The notes beneath the pieces are model-generated. The model ran no database searches and had not been told where the DNA came from. It saw only the letters and a program-made list of their open reading frames with translations. Positions 8,194-16,726 of a stretch of 64,000 bases of DNA are shown here, piece by piece. The DNA is from SM23-73-3 sp964580215. GTDB lineage: Bacteria; Zixibacteria; MSB-5A5; SM1-73. A program made the translations under genes and the position numbers. The stretch lies in the NCBI GenBank assembly GCA_964580215.1, contig CAZOJT010000008.1, positions 30,396 to 94,395 on the forward strand, given 5' to 3'. Positions within the stretch are counted from its first letter, which is position 1; every line of letters begins with the position of its first letter.

Positions 8194-9978
8194 ATGCATT
8201 CCCTAATTATCATTTTGCGCTCTGTTCTGATTAACTCTTCTGAGTCTGGAAAGGAGAAAGCCACAAAACAAAGGCTAACATCATTGATGGTAGCTACCCT
8301 CCTGCTCGTGGTAGTTCTGTTTACAACCTCAGTCGCCTGGTCTTTTGAAAGGCAAATCCCTAATCGAATTCCAGAAGACCAAATTATCCCTCAGTCTTTT
8401 GAGGGTTTTGAAAAATCTGGAACCTACTGCGAGATTATCAACGACTTTAATAGTCCCACCTATTACTATGCTTCCTTTGATTCAGGAATGGGTTTCGCTG
8501 TATTTATGAATCCGGCACAGTGTGGTGAATCCCCCTATCCTTTCAAGATCACCGATGTTCATTTTTACCTTTATGAACCTCCTGGTGGGGGCTATAACTG
8601 GCCCGTAGCTATACGAGTCAATATAAGGGATTCAAATCAAGGTGACAGTTGTTCTGGACCACAGGCGGTTTTGTGCTCCGAAGACTTCAGCATACCCAGT
8701 GATTCGGCTTACCCCTACATGATGACTTTAAACCTCAGCAACCCTTGTTGTGTAAATCACCCATTTTTCTTAGAAATAGTCTACACCCAACCACGTGATC
8801 CTGAGCATCCGCATCCCAGCCTGATGATGGATGATGATACTTTTCCGGCGGATACTTGCGACAACTGGATAATACGTTCTGATCTACAATATTACGAATG
8901 GTATGATCAGTGGGATCCTCCGGTTCCCGGGGATGCCATCATCCGGGCGACCGGATATGCTGGAGCAATAGAGTGCGATTCCCTATGGTATTGGAAGGCA
9001 GATAAACCGGATCAGGATTTTCCTGCACCCAGCGGCATGCCGGATTTTGATCAATATCAATTCGGAGGAGATTCGGTAGCTATGTGCGGTCCTACTGCGG
9101 TGGCAAATTGTTTATGGTGGTTTAATGCCGTTCCTGCGGGCATGACCCCACCTGACCTCATCCGGCTTCTGTGCACTTATTTTAAGTGTGATCCCTATTA
9201 TACAGGGACCTACGTGGATTCGATACAGTTAGGCTTGGATCAGTATTTTACCGATTATGCATTCAATCTGTACGAGCATACCTATTTCCAGCCTGACTTC
9301 TTCGAAATAGAGGACTCGCTCAAAAAGTGTCAGGACATTATCCTGCTCTTAGGTTTCTGGTGGTATGATGAAATTACAGAAGATTGGTATAGGGACGGCG
9401 GACATTATGTTACCATGGCTGGTGTATGCTCCGAGTTCCTGAGGATCGCCATAAGCGACCCTGCCCTGGATCGGGCAGTAGAGGGTTGGCCTGGCAGAGT
9501 CAGGCCACCCACACACCTACCAGCCGGAACTTATCCTCCTGAATACCATAATGACCCACAATACGTGTCGCAGGATGTGTATCAAAGCACACTTGACAAT
9601 CCGTTTCCCAGTCCGGGTAATCCTTTCTGGGAGATTGACTACACATGGTGGCTTAAAGGTGAATACTCGGGCATGAACGTTCCACAAAAATTCAGAGACG
9701 TTACCAAACCGGCACCTGAAGATGGGAAGGCCATTTTTACCACTGAGGTCGAGTGTGCTGTGATGATCTTTTCCAAGCTCATTCGTGGCGATGTCAATAG
9801 AGATGGTGTGATTGACCTGGGGGATGTGCTTTATGTGATAAACTATCTATATAAGGGTGGCCCTGCGCCTGATCCTTTATGGATTGGCGATGCCAATTGT
9901 GACGGAGTGATTGACCTCGGGGATGTGCTTCATCTGATCAACTATCTTTACAAAGGTGGACCGCCACCCGGCTGTTAG
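8194..9978 (+). CDS. Secreted C39-like cysteine peptidase with C-terminal dockerin
   Basis: 594 aa from the ATG at 8194, preferred over the ATG at 8182 because GGGAGG lies four bases before it. A long N-region precedes a hydrophobic segment at about 33-48, giving an unusually long signal sequence. Residues of roughly 60-250 have no family I recognise. The middle carries a papain-like C39-type signature: CGPTAVANCLWWF at about 297 (candidate nucleophile Cys), GGHYVTMAGV at about 404 (His) and ISDPALD about 17 residues later (Asp). The last 64 residues are two dockerin calcium repeats, GDVNRDGVIDLGDVLYVINY and CDGVIDLGDVLHLINY, ending GGPPPGC. It should be exported and anchored through the dockerin; the substrate is unknown. 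Confidence 0.8.
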   Translation: MHSLIIILRSVLINSSESGKEKATKQRLTSLMVATLLLVVVLFTTSVAWSFERQIPNRIPEDQIIPQSFEGFEKSGTYCEIINDFNSPTYYYASFDSGMGFAVFMNPAQCGESPYPFKITDVHFYLYEPPGGGYNWPVAIRVNIRDSNQGDSCSGPQAVLCSEDFSIPSDSAYPYMMTLNLSNPCCVNHPFFLEIVYTQPRDPEHPHPSLMMDDDTFPADTCDNWIIRSDLQYYEWYDQWDPPVPGDAIIRATGYAGAIECDSLWYWKADKPDQDFPAPSGMPDFDQYQFGGDSVAMCGPTAVANCLWWFNAVPAGMTPPDLIRLLCTYFKCDPYYTGTYVDSIQLGLDQYFTDYAFNLYEHTYFQPDFFEIEDSLKKCQDIILLLGFWWYDEITEDWYRDGGHYVTMAGVCSEFLRIAISDPALDRAVEGWPGRVRPPTHLPAGTYPPEYHNDPQYVSQDVYQSTLDNPFPSPGNPFWEIDYTWWLKGEYSGMNVPQKFRDVTKPAPEDGKAIFTTEVECAVMIFSKLIRGDVNRDGVIDLGDVLYVINYLYKGGPAPDPLWIGDANCDGVIDLGDVLHLINYLYKGGPPPGC

Positions 9979-9981
9979 ATT

Positions 9982-10170
9982 GATTGTCCGAAAGCCCCGC
10001 CAGAGGGGTGAACCGGATGGTTCGCCCCAGAGGCGGGACATTTCGGACCTACAAGTGTAACGCCTGAGCTTGCCCTGAACCACATGGTTCAGGGCTTGTC
10101 TTGGACGACGTGGGCTTCCCAAAGGAAGAGGTGGGTAGCCGAAGGCTTCAGCCTGCATGGGAGTGGCTGA
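9982..10170. repeat. Family A repeat carrying two inserted 20-bp hairpins
   Basis: Directly after the stop codon lies a family A copy (GATTGTCCGAAAGCCCCGCC ... GGCGGGACATTTCGGACC). It is interrupted at 10007-10026 by GGTGAACC-GGAT-GGTTCGCC between two CCAGAGG copies, and again at 10074-10093 by CCTGAACC-ACAT-GGTTCAGG between two GCTTG copies. The end (10137-10160) is the GTAGCCGAAGGCTTCAGCC unit also seen at 57319-57341. Confidence 0.8.
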
Positions 10171-10209
10171 AAAAAAAGGGAAACTCTATACATTAGTTGC
10201 ATTTTTATC

Positions 10210-10238
10210 TTGACTTTTTGTGGATCATATTATATTTT
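10210..10238 (+). promoter_or_regulatory. Candidate promoter for the LamG/dockerin gene
   Basis: TTGACT at 10210-10215 and TATTTT at 10233-10238 with a 17-base spacer. If used, it gives a leader of about 400 nt before the start at 10641. Confidence 0.35.
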
Positions 10239-10244
10239 AGATTA

Positions 10245-10640
10245 AAAGCATCGTTTTCATATGGAATAGGTTTCTTGAGTATCGCTTTGCAGGAAGCATG
10301 TTTGCGTTTATCTTATTGTCTTCCTGAAGCTTCGTTGCTGATCGACCGTCCTGGAAGGGTGAGTTCGGGAAGATGATTAGGGATGTTGGGACTCAAACCT
10401 ACTGGCCTACTTCTGAAAACATTGGGACGAAATAAAGGAATCTTTGTCTTTATCGTAGCCGCGCAGCCAAGGCCACTTGTGACAGAAGGGCCTGGGCGTT
10501 AAACCTTTTCAAAGAGAGATGAGAAATGTAGCAGACCGCAAGGCCCTAAATAGGAGGGGGGTGCTCTCGTCCGTTCTCCGCCGCCTTTGGCGGGGGATCA
10601 GGATGAATCCTTTTAACCATTTAACCATATAGGAGGAGTG
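10245..10640 (+). other. Long untranslated leader, possibly structured
   Basis: About 400 bases without an ORF of any credit. Local inverted arms are visible (CAGGAAGC with GTCTTCCTG; AAGGCC with GGCCTG), and a CCGCC-TTT-GGCGG hairpin sits at 10580-10592. I do not recognise a known riboswitch consensus. The distal end carries the AGGAGG of the next gene. Confidence 0.3.
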
Positions 10641-13253
10641 ATGAAACACTCTTTTGCGTTTAGTCTTCCTGTCCACAAATTCTGGAGAAGCTTGGTATGC
10701 ATCTGGATGTGGATAATTCTTTTAGGCGCCGTTGTGGTGCCGCAGTCCCTGTATGCTCAGTGTGTAACGCCGCCAAGCGGTATGGTTGCCTGGTGGCCGC
10801 TGGATGAGACGTCGGGCCCGACTGCGAATGACATTGGAGGTAACGTTAATAATTCTGGTACCTGGATGAACAGTCCGGTTCCAGTAACTGGAAAGGTTGG
10901 GGGTGCATTAAGCTTTGACGGGTCAAACTATGTTGATGTTCCCGATCATCCCGAATTGAACTTCGGGACAGGCGATCTGACCGTAGATGCCTGGATTTTC
11001 CCAACAGATCTGACTGAGATAAAACCGATTGTTGACAAGCGGGAGGACGATGTCCAAGCGCACGGTTACACGTTGTTCTTATATGAGGGTATAGTGTGTT
11101 TTGAGCTTGCTGTGGACAATCGACCCAATTCGATGTGTGGACCGGGCATGGACAATGCTTGTCAGAACTATTCCTCCGGAGTTTCCATACCGATCAATAC
11201 TTGGACACACGTTGCCGTGACGGTAGATCGCGATGAACCAGCCGGTGGTCTGTTCTACGTGAATGGGGTGAATGTAGCTTCTTTTAATCCACTGACTCAA
11301 GCGGGTGACATAAGTAACACCGGTGATCTTTGGATCGGGCGACGCCATCCGGTGGACGTAGCTAGCATCCCATATTATTTCAATGGCTATATCGACGAGG
11401 TCGAGCTTTTCAACCGTGTCCTCACTCCCGCGGAAGTGCAGAGCATTTATCAGGCGGGCTCCGATGGAAAGTGCAAATGTGCTACACCTAGTACGCACTA
11501 TATGGTCGCCTGGTGGCCGCTGGATGACCAGACTGGCGCAACCATTGTCAAAGATATTGCTGTTGTTGGTTGCCACCCCGGAACACCACTCCTTGACGGT
11601 GCGATTGGGGTGGGGTATTCACCCCAGTCCGTAGTCGGCAAGGTCGGTGATGCGCTCTATTTCTGGCAGAATGGTGTTTACCGCACTTATGTCAGCGTGG
11701 ACGATCAGCCGGACATACGGTTCGGTTCCACCGATTTCTCGATCGACGCATGGGTTTATATTACCCAGTACTCTGGAACCGACCTTCAGCCCATCGTTGA
11801 GAAGATGCAGTACAACGGGACGACACCTGAGCTGGGATACCGATTCTACTTGGAGAGCGGATATTTGTCATTCATACTGGCGTGGGGTCTTGGCACCGCC
11901 ACCCCGATTCAGGCTCCTTTCCAGATATCCCAGGCTGTCTGGCATCATGTTGCTGTAACGGTCGATAGAGACTACCCTGTATACGGCGACGCTTTTGTTA
12001 GTCTCTACATTGATGCAACGCTCGCAGCGTCGGCAACTTGCCTTTCTCCCACGAGTATTGCCAACACTGAGGCTCTAATTATGGGAGCCATTGCACAGCT
12101 ACAGCCAGTAGGCTATCTCGACATTAGGATCGACGAGCTGGAACTTTTCGACTCAGTCCTGACAGACCATGATGTATTTTTGATTTACCAGGCAGGTGCT
12201 CTTGGCAAGTGCAAAGCTGAGCTCTGTGGCATGAAGTTCTGGGACCACAACTGCAACGGAATGCAGGATATGAATGACCTCGGACTTGATAACTGGCCCA
12301 TCTTCATCGATTACAACCTCAACGGTGCATTTGACGACCCAGGGGAACCGTACACGACAACTGACGCACAGGGCGACTACTGCTTCACTGTGCCTGCCCC
12401 CGGCTGGTACAGGATCCGTGAAGTGAATCAGTCAGGGTGGACGCAGACGTGGCCGGATCCTACTCCTTACTATGACCGAACGGTGGTAGCATACCAGAGT
12501 GTGAGCGGTCTGGATTTTGGCAATTGTGGCTGTGAGCCTTGTCCCAACAACATCGTCCAGAACTGGAGTTTCATCGATGGCGCCGTAGAGGGTCAAATGC
12601 CTTCTCCTGGGGAGACAGATCACTGGACCCTTGCGTACGGCTCTCCAGACGTCCATGTTGGTAATGCTTGCTGTGATCCAGCGTGCGTGACTATGTGGGG
12701 AAATCAGGTTGCTGGTGAAGCTATCCAGCAAACGCTTACTTTTGTCAAGGATCGGTGTTATACCATTAAGTTCTGTGCGTATTGGGTTCCGATGCCAGGT
12801 CGACCCTATCCTGTTCAATTTGAGTTCCGTGCTTCGATCATACCGCTGACCGGGACAGGTGTCCCTCCCGGTGTAGTCATTGGTGTATCACCGCCGGTAA
12901 CGCCAGCACAACAATGGATGTCGATGCCTCCAATCAAATGGAAAGCCACAGACGACTATTTGATTCTCACGGTAAGTGCGACAAATCACTCATCGGCTGC
13001 TCACCCTGATTCAACCTCGGCTGGACGTATTGATCGGATATGTATTTATGAATACATCCCCGGGGATGTAAACGGAGATGGGGTGATCGATTTGGGGGAC
13101 GTGCTTTATATAATCAGCTATCTATATAAGGGCGGCCCTGCTCCTGATCCCTTAGAAACTGGAGATTGTAATGGTGACGGCGTGGTTGACCTGGGGGATG
13201 TGCTTCATCTGATCAACTATCTTTACAAGGGTGGACCAGCACCCGGCTGTTAG
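10641..13253 (+). CDS. Secreted double-LamG protein with SdrD_B-like, CBM-like and dockerin domains
   Basis: 870 aa; the ATG at 10641 is four bases after AGGAGG. The signal peptide covers about 1-40 (MWIILLGAVVVPQSLYAQ). Two concanavalin-like LamG jelly rolls follow, at about 45-275 and 285-525, each opening with MVAWWPLD and ending ELFN/ELFD ... YQAG. Then come an SdrD_B-like Cna-type domain at about 530-610 (GMKFWDHNCNGMQD, TTTDAQGDYCF), a beta-sandwich that looks like a carbohydrate-binding or DUF642-like module at about 625-795 (NIVQNWSFIDG, ETDHWTLAY), and a dockerin pair to the end (GDVNGDGVIDLGDVLY, GGPAPGC). No catalytic domain is visible; adhesion or polysaccharide binding is the likely role. 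Confidence 0.85.
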   Translation: MKHSFAFSLPVHKFWRSLVCIWMWIILLGAVVVPQSLYAQCVTPPSGMVAWWPLDETSGPTANDIGGNVNNSGTWMNSPVPVTGKVGGALSFDGSNYVDVPDHPELNFGTGDLTVDAWIFPTDLTEIKPIVDKREDDVQAHGYTLFLYEGIVCFELAVDNRPNSMCGPGMDNACQNYSSGVSIPINTWTHVAVTVDRDEPAGGLFYVNGVNVASFNPLTQAGDISNTGDLWIGRRHPVDVASIPYYFNGYIDEVELFNRVLTPAEVQSIYQAGSDGKCKCATPSTHYMVAWWPLDDQTGATIVKDIAVVGCHPGTPLLDGAIGVGYSPQSVVGKVGDALYFWQNGVYRTYVSVDDQPDIRFGSTDFSIDAWVYITQYSGTDLQPIVEKMQYNGTTPELGYRFYLESGYLSFILAWGLGTATPIQAPFQISQAVWHHVAVTVDRDYPVYGDAFVSLYIDATLAASATCLSPTSIANTEALIMGAIAQLQPVGYLDIRIDELELFDSVLTDHDVFLIYQAGALGKCKAELCGMKFWDHNCNGMQDMNDLGLDNWPIFIDYNLNGAFDDPGEPYTTTDAQGDYCFTVPAPGWYRIREVNQSGWTQTWPDPTPYYDRTVVAYQSVSGLDFGNCGCEPCPNNIVQNWSFIDGAVEGQMPSPGETDHWTLAYGSPDVHVGNACCDPACVTMWGNQVAGEAIQQTLTFVKDRCYTIKFCAYWVPMPGRPYPVQFEFRASIIPLTGTGVPPGVVIGVSPPVTPAQQWMSMPPIKWKATDDYLILTVSATNHSSAAHPDSTSAGRIDRICIYEYIPGDVNGDGVIDLGDVLYIISYLYKGGPAPDPLETGDCNGDGVVDLGDVLHLINYLYKGGPAPGC

Positions 13254-13273
13254 CCCCAGAACCATCCAAGAAG

Positions 13274-13307
13274 TGTGGCGCAGGTTTGTTTTTTAACCTG
13301 CGCCACA
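13274..13307 (+). terminator. Stem-loop downstream of the LamG/dockerin gene
   Basis: A perfect 13-bp stem, TGTGGCGCAGGTT / AACCTGCGCCACA, encloses the loop TGTTTTTT, 20 bases after the stop codon. The T-run is in the loop rather than after the stem, so it may be an RNA-stabilising hairpin or a weak terminator. Confidence 0.45.
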
Positions 13308-13321
13308 TAGCAATTGTAACT

Positions 13322-13850
13322 CTGTTTCCCATTGGCGTTCTTCACCAACGAGAATGATGGCAGGTATCCGTAGGACCCTGTAGAAAGAACACCCGCCTTG
13401 AACAAGGTCTCCTTTTTTTGCTAAAGAATTAAGATTAATTGTCCGAAACCCCGCCAAAGGGGGAGATTTCGGACCTACGAGTATAGTGTCCGAGCTTGTC
13501 TCGGACAATGCAGGAGGTGGTATGTTTGTAAAATATGAGCAGAAAAAATGTAGGGGCGAATCTTATGGTCTTCAACTAAATAAGTTAACAGATTGAAGAG
13601 TCCATTCTGGTAAATAAAAGGGTAACGCCTTAATTGCTAAGAGCATATCTTAATCGTGCCTAAGTGCGGGCACATCTAAATATTTGGTTGATTACCATAA
13701 ATCCCCCTTTATAAAAGGGGGATTGCAAAAGATTGTTTCTCCCAACATTGCTAAAAATTTGTCACGTTAAAAAGTTGATAACCATTAGATTCGCCCTCGC
13801 AATGAGCGGAGCTAAAGCTCCGCCCCTACATTCTACATCCCTACGTTTCA
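13322..13850. repeat. Repeat block (families B and A) split by a MITE-like insertion
   Basis: Family B (CCCATTGGCGTTCTTCACC ... GAACACCCGCC) at 13322-13405 and family A (ATTGTCCGAAACCCCGCC ... CGGACCTACGAG) at 13436-13515 are followed by TGTAGGGGCGAATC. The element at 13566-13784 interrupts, and GATTCGCCCTCGCAATGAGC then resumes, matching the uninterrupted copy at 7711-7745. There is no gene here. Confidence 0.8.
13566..13784. mobile_element. 219-bp MITE-like non-coding element
   Basis: The element separates the two halves of a repeat that is intact near 7711-7745. Its edges are imperfect inverted repeats: TCTTATGGTCTTCAAC at 13561-13576 against GTTGATAACCATTAGA at 13774-13789, with 13 of 16 positions matching. 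TTA occurs on both sides (13563-13565 and 13785-13787), a plausible target duplication. It has no ORF and contains an internal hairpin, AATCCCCCTTT-ATA-AAAGGGGGATT. No transposase of a matching type is in the window. Confidence 0.65.
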
Positions 13851-13903
13851 CTTCCCCAATTGGGCAGCTTCTCATTTTAGTCTGCGCCAAACGGGATGGA
13901 AAT

Positions 13904-15370
13904 TTATTTCTTCTTCTTTTCTGGTTCGGGTATCTCTTCTTCTATGCCGGCTAATCTTCTGGCAAGCTCGGCTTTATCCTCTAATTTGGCATTAGCTCGA
14001 ATCACCAGCTTGGCTCCGTCTGGTGATCCTCCACCATGCATGCATCCGGGAACTCCGGCACCTATGGTTAACCATTCTATCAAGCGCGCCGCCCGGGTGC
14101 GTGCCTCAGCCGATGATTTTGCTTTTAGATATTTTTTGACCAGGTGCCCGTATTTCTCATCATTAAAATCTACATAAGATGGTATACAGCCGGTCTCGCC
14201 GATGCCTCCGGCAATGTCCTGAGCCAGAACAGAAGTTTCATAAGGCAGGGTGGCTACGTGCACCTTGTTCACATTGGAGAGCAGAGGGTTAGGCTGCCAT
14301 ACTCCGGAAGGATGCTTTCTTCCTAAGGTGGCGGCGGCAATTCCCATACTAAAGGTGGTCTCATTGTTAATTACCATGCGAATCAGCTTCTCAGAGAAGA
14401 CTTTTGAGGAAAGACCGTTAGCCCGCGCCAAAAGCATCGCCCCTCCCACCTTCAGATCCCCCTGCCCTGCCACGCAACTTCCGATCGCCGCCCGGTAAGG
14501 CATGATGAAATTCAAAACCGCACCTAAGCTGTATTTATATTCTCCACACATGAATACCCTTTCATTGGGCACAAATACGTTTTCAAAGAAAAGATAAGCT
14601 TGGGTGATTCCTCCTATCTTCACCGGAATATCAAAACCTTCCTCTTCCTCCCTGGTGTCGGATGGACGACGGGTCTCCACAATGGTTAATCCCTCAGTAT
14701 CCCTTGGTATCACAAAAGAGATAGCCCAGTCTTTGTCTGTTTCTTTGTATCCGGAGCCGGGAAGGACGAATATCTCATTACATGCCGCCACTCCACAGAT
14801 CATCACCTTGGCGCCTTTGACTACGATGCCGTCCTCTCTTTTCTCCACCAGATGAAGATTCATATCCGGATCATCCTGCTGTGAAGGTATCTTAGTTCTG
14901 TCGCCCTTGGGATCGGTGAGCGCGCCGGAGATGGCTATATCTTTCTTTTGAGCTTGGATCAGCCATTTTTTCAATCTCTGGTGATAATCCGTTCCCAAAT
15001 CCTTGTCCATGTCGTAGGTGGCGGCCCACATGGCGTTGATGCAGTTCCAGCCCACGCACCTGCCACCGGTACAGGTTCCGGTGAGATTGAACATAAGCCG
15101 TTTCATTCTGCAGTTTGCCACCATGTCATCTGCGCTTTCAATTACAGAAAGGTAGCGGGAGATCTTATCGCCGGTCAGGTTTGAGGTGGTGGCGACCATA
15201 TCCTGATATTTTGGATCATGCTGTGCCGCATAAATCTGGGCATGCCCCTCCACTGTCGATCTGGTTGCGGGATGATTGGTCACGTCCTCTATCACTTTCC
15301 CAAATTTGTAAACATTTGGTTTCATCTTGCGCAAACTTTCCTTATACTCCTCAACGGTTTTTAATGCCAT
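13904..15370 (-). CDS. 4-hydroxybutyryl-CoA dehydratase / 4-HPA 3-hydroxylase family protein
   Basis: 488 aa, full length for the family. It aligns along its whole length with AbfD, the [4Fe-4S]/FAD 4-hydroxybutyryl-CoA dehydratase (GTDYHQRLKKWL, LTDPKGDR, VEKREDGIVVKGAK, ENVFVPNERVFM, HGGGSP). Of the AbfD cluster ligands (Cys99, Cys103, His292, Cys299), Cys equivalents are at 100, 105 and 299, but position 292 is Tyr (IMPYRAAIGSC) and the CxxxC spacing is one residue longer. It may therefore bind an altered cluster or act on another substrate, or be a flavin-only hydroxylase. The ATG follows a consensus promoter. It is divergent from the 3-hydroxyacyl-CoA dehydrogenase gene, which supports an acyl-CoA role. 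Family sure; substrate open. Confidence 0.8.
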   Translation of the reverse strand: MALKTVEEYKESLRKMKPNVYKFGKVIEDVTNHPATRSTVEGHAQIYAAQHDPKYQDMVATTSNLTGDKISRYLSVIESADDMVANCRMKRLMFNLTGTCTGGRCVGWNCINAMWAATYDMDKDLGTDYHQRLKKWLIQAQKKDIAISGALTDPKGDRTKIPSQQDDPDMNLHLVEKREDGIVVKGAKVMICGVAACNEIFVLPGSGYKETDKDWAISFVIPRDTEGLTIVETRRPSDTREEEEGFDIPVKIGGITQAYLFFENVFVPNERVFMCGEYKYSLGAVLNFIMPYRAAIGSCVAGQGDLKVGGAMLLARANGLSSKVFSEKLIRMVINNETTFSMGIAAATLGRKHPSGVWQPNPLLSNVNKVHVATLPYETSVLAQDIAGGIGETGCIPSYVDFNDEKYGHLVKKYLKAKSSAEARTRAARLIEWLTIGAGVPGCMHGGGSPDGAKLVIRANAKLEDKAELARRLAGIEEEIPEPEKKKK

Positions 15371-15410
15371 CTTTCACCTCTATAGTTTTTGGGGTTCTTG
15401 GTTTTTCTAT

Positions 15411-15438
15411 ATTATACTCAATCTACAACAAAGGTCAA
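15411..15438 (-). promoter_or_regulatory. Promoter for the dehydratase-family gene
   Basis: Reading the minus strand, TTGACC is followed after 16 bases by TATAAT, about 40 bases upstream of the ATG at 15370. Confidence 0.7.
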
Positions 15439-15511
15439 GCGTATTTTATTGATATAATTAAAATAAGATTCGGTAGCTTGTGAAAAAAATTACAAAGCTT
15501 TCTAAAAAGGC

Positions 15512-15539
15512 TTGCCAAAAAAGGAAATTTGGTTATAAT
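15512..15539 (+). promoter_or_regulatory. Promoter for the 3-hydroxyacyl-CoA dehydrogenase gene
   Basis: TTGCCA at 15512-15517 and TATAAT at 15534-15539 with a 16-base spacer, 55 bases before the start codon. Back to back with the promoter at 15411-15438, so the two genes probably share a control region. Confidence 0.65.
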
Positions 15540-15593
15540 AAAGTTCTATTTTTGGTGACGGAAAAATCGAAAAGATAAAGGAAGGTTGAGTTT

Positions 15594-16490
15594 ATGCTGA
15601 TTTCAAAAGTGATGGTTATTGGTGGAGGGGTTATGGGGAGGGGGATCTCCCGGCTTCTGGCAGGCACCGGAATTGAGGTTACCCTGGTTGATTTGAGCCA
15701 AGAGATCATAAAAGAGAGCCTTGAGCTTCTATCCGAGGAAATGGACTTGGACATTCAAAAGTGGGGAATGACGGAAAGTGAAAAAAAAGCAATCCTCTCC
15801 CGCATAAAGTGGACCACCAAATATGATGAAGCTCCTAAGTTTGACATGGTAGTGGAGGCAATTCCTGAGGATCTGGAACTTAAACAGAAGCTACTTGCCA
15901 AGCTGGATAAAATCACCCGCCCGGAGATCGTGCTGATTAGTCATACCTCCACACTTTCCATAACCGAGATAGCCGCCGCCACCAAAAGACCGGACAAAGT
16001 GGTGGGACTGCACTTTCTCCCTCCGGTCACCAAGATTCCACTGGTAGAGGTGGTGAGAGGACTCAAAACCTCTCCGGAGACTTTAAATCTGATCAAGGAG
16101 TTTGCAGAACAGCACTTGAACAAGACCGTGGTGACGGTTTTTGAATACCCTGGTTATGTCACCACTCGAATCATCGTCCCGTTATTAAATGAGGCTATGC
16201 ACGTTCTCATGGAGGGGATCGCTACGGCTGAAGACATCGACACCGCCATGAAGTTAGGTTATGGCTTCAATGTCGGCCCTCTGGCTTTAGCAGATATGAT
16301 GGGCTTAGATGAGGTGATGAAGTGGATGGAAAATCTAATACACGAGCTTTCTGATCACAAATACAATCCCTGTCCACTTTTGAGAAAGTTAGTCCGCGCC
16401 AGACATCTGGGTAAAAAAACCGGACAGGGTTTTTTCAAGTACGACGAGGAAGGGAACAAAACTGAAGAAGCCGATCTGTTTCCCAGATGA
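15594..16490 (+). CDS. hbd: 3-hydroxyacyl-CoA (3-hydroxybutyryl-CoA) dehydrogenase
   Basis: 298 aa. An N-terminal Rossmann fold has the NAD motif GGGVMGRG at 10-17 and the VEAIPEDLELKQ strand. The catalytic His is in VGLHFLPPVTKIPLVEVV, a variant of the usual GMHFFNPV. The C-terminal helical domain includes GYVTTRIIVPLLNEA, YGFNVGPLALADMMGLD and GKKTGQGFFKY, all typical of short FadB-like or Hbd enzymes. It oxidises 3-hydroxyacyl-CoA to 3-oxoacyl-CoA, or the reverse in butyrate synthesis. Divergent from the AbfD-like gene and upstream of ackA, which suggests C4 acyl-CoA conversion. Chain-length specificity cannot be told from sequence. Confidence 0.9.
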   Translation: MLISKVMVIGGGVMGRGISRLLAGTGIEVTLVDLSQEIIKESLELLSEEMDLDIQKWGMTESEKKAILSRIKWTTKYDEAPKFDMVVEAIPEDLELKQKLLAKLDKITRPEIVLISHTSTLSITEIAAATKRPDKVVGLHFLPPVTKIPLVEVVRGLKTSPETLNLIKEFAEQHLNKTVVTVFEYPGYVTTRIIVPLLNEAMHVLMEGIATAEDIDTAMKLGYGFNVGPLALADMMGLDEVMKWMENLIHELSDHKYNPCPLLRKLVRARHLGKKTGQGFFKYDEEGNKTEEADLFPR

Positions 16491-16604
16491 AAAGTGGAAG
16501 TTCAAAGGAGATAGGAAAAATAGGTTATTCTTCACTTCAGCGGCTAGAATTTTTAACAAGAAAAAGATTCTTAAGGATACAGTAAAGTTGACATTTTAAA
16601 GACC

Positions 16605-16714
16605 TCTCCCCCTTCATCCCCCTCTCCCCCGCCTCTGGTATGAACCATACGGTTCATACCTCTGGCGGGATTTTCAACATGAAAATGGAGAGGGGGAGAT
16701 AGGGGGTGAGGTAA
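16605..16714. repeat. Family D repeat with inserted 20-bp hairpin
   Basis: The host is CCCCCTCTCCCCCGCC ... GGCGGGATTTTCAACATG, then GGAGAGGGGGAGATAGGGGG. The 20-bp hairpin TATGAACC-ATAC-GGTTCATA at 16639-16658 sits between two CCTCTGG copies (16632-16638 and 16659-16665). It lies between hbd and ackA, so the two genes may not be one transcript. Confidence 0.8.
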
Positions 16715-16726
16715 TAGAAGGCAAAT

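Noticed and set aside
10430..10520. c-di-GMP or cobalamin riboswitch
   Set aside because: A GGGACGAAA-like word and GCCACTTG caught the eye, but the rest of neither consensus is present.
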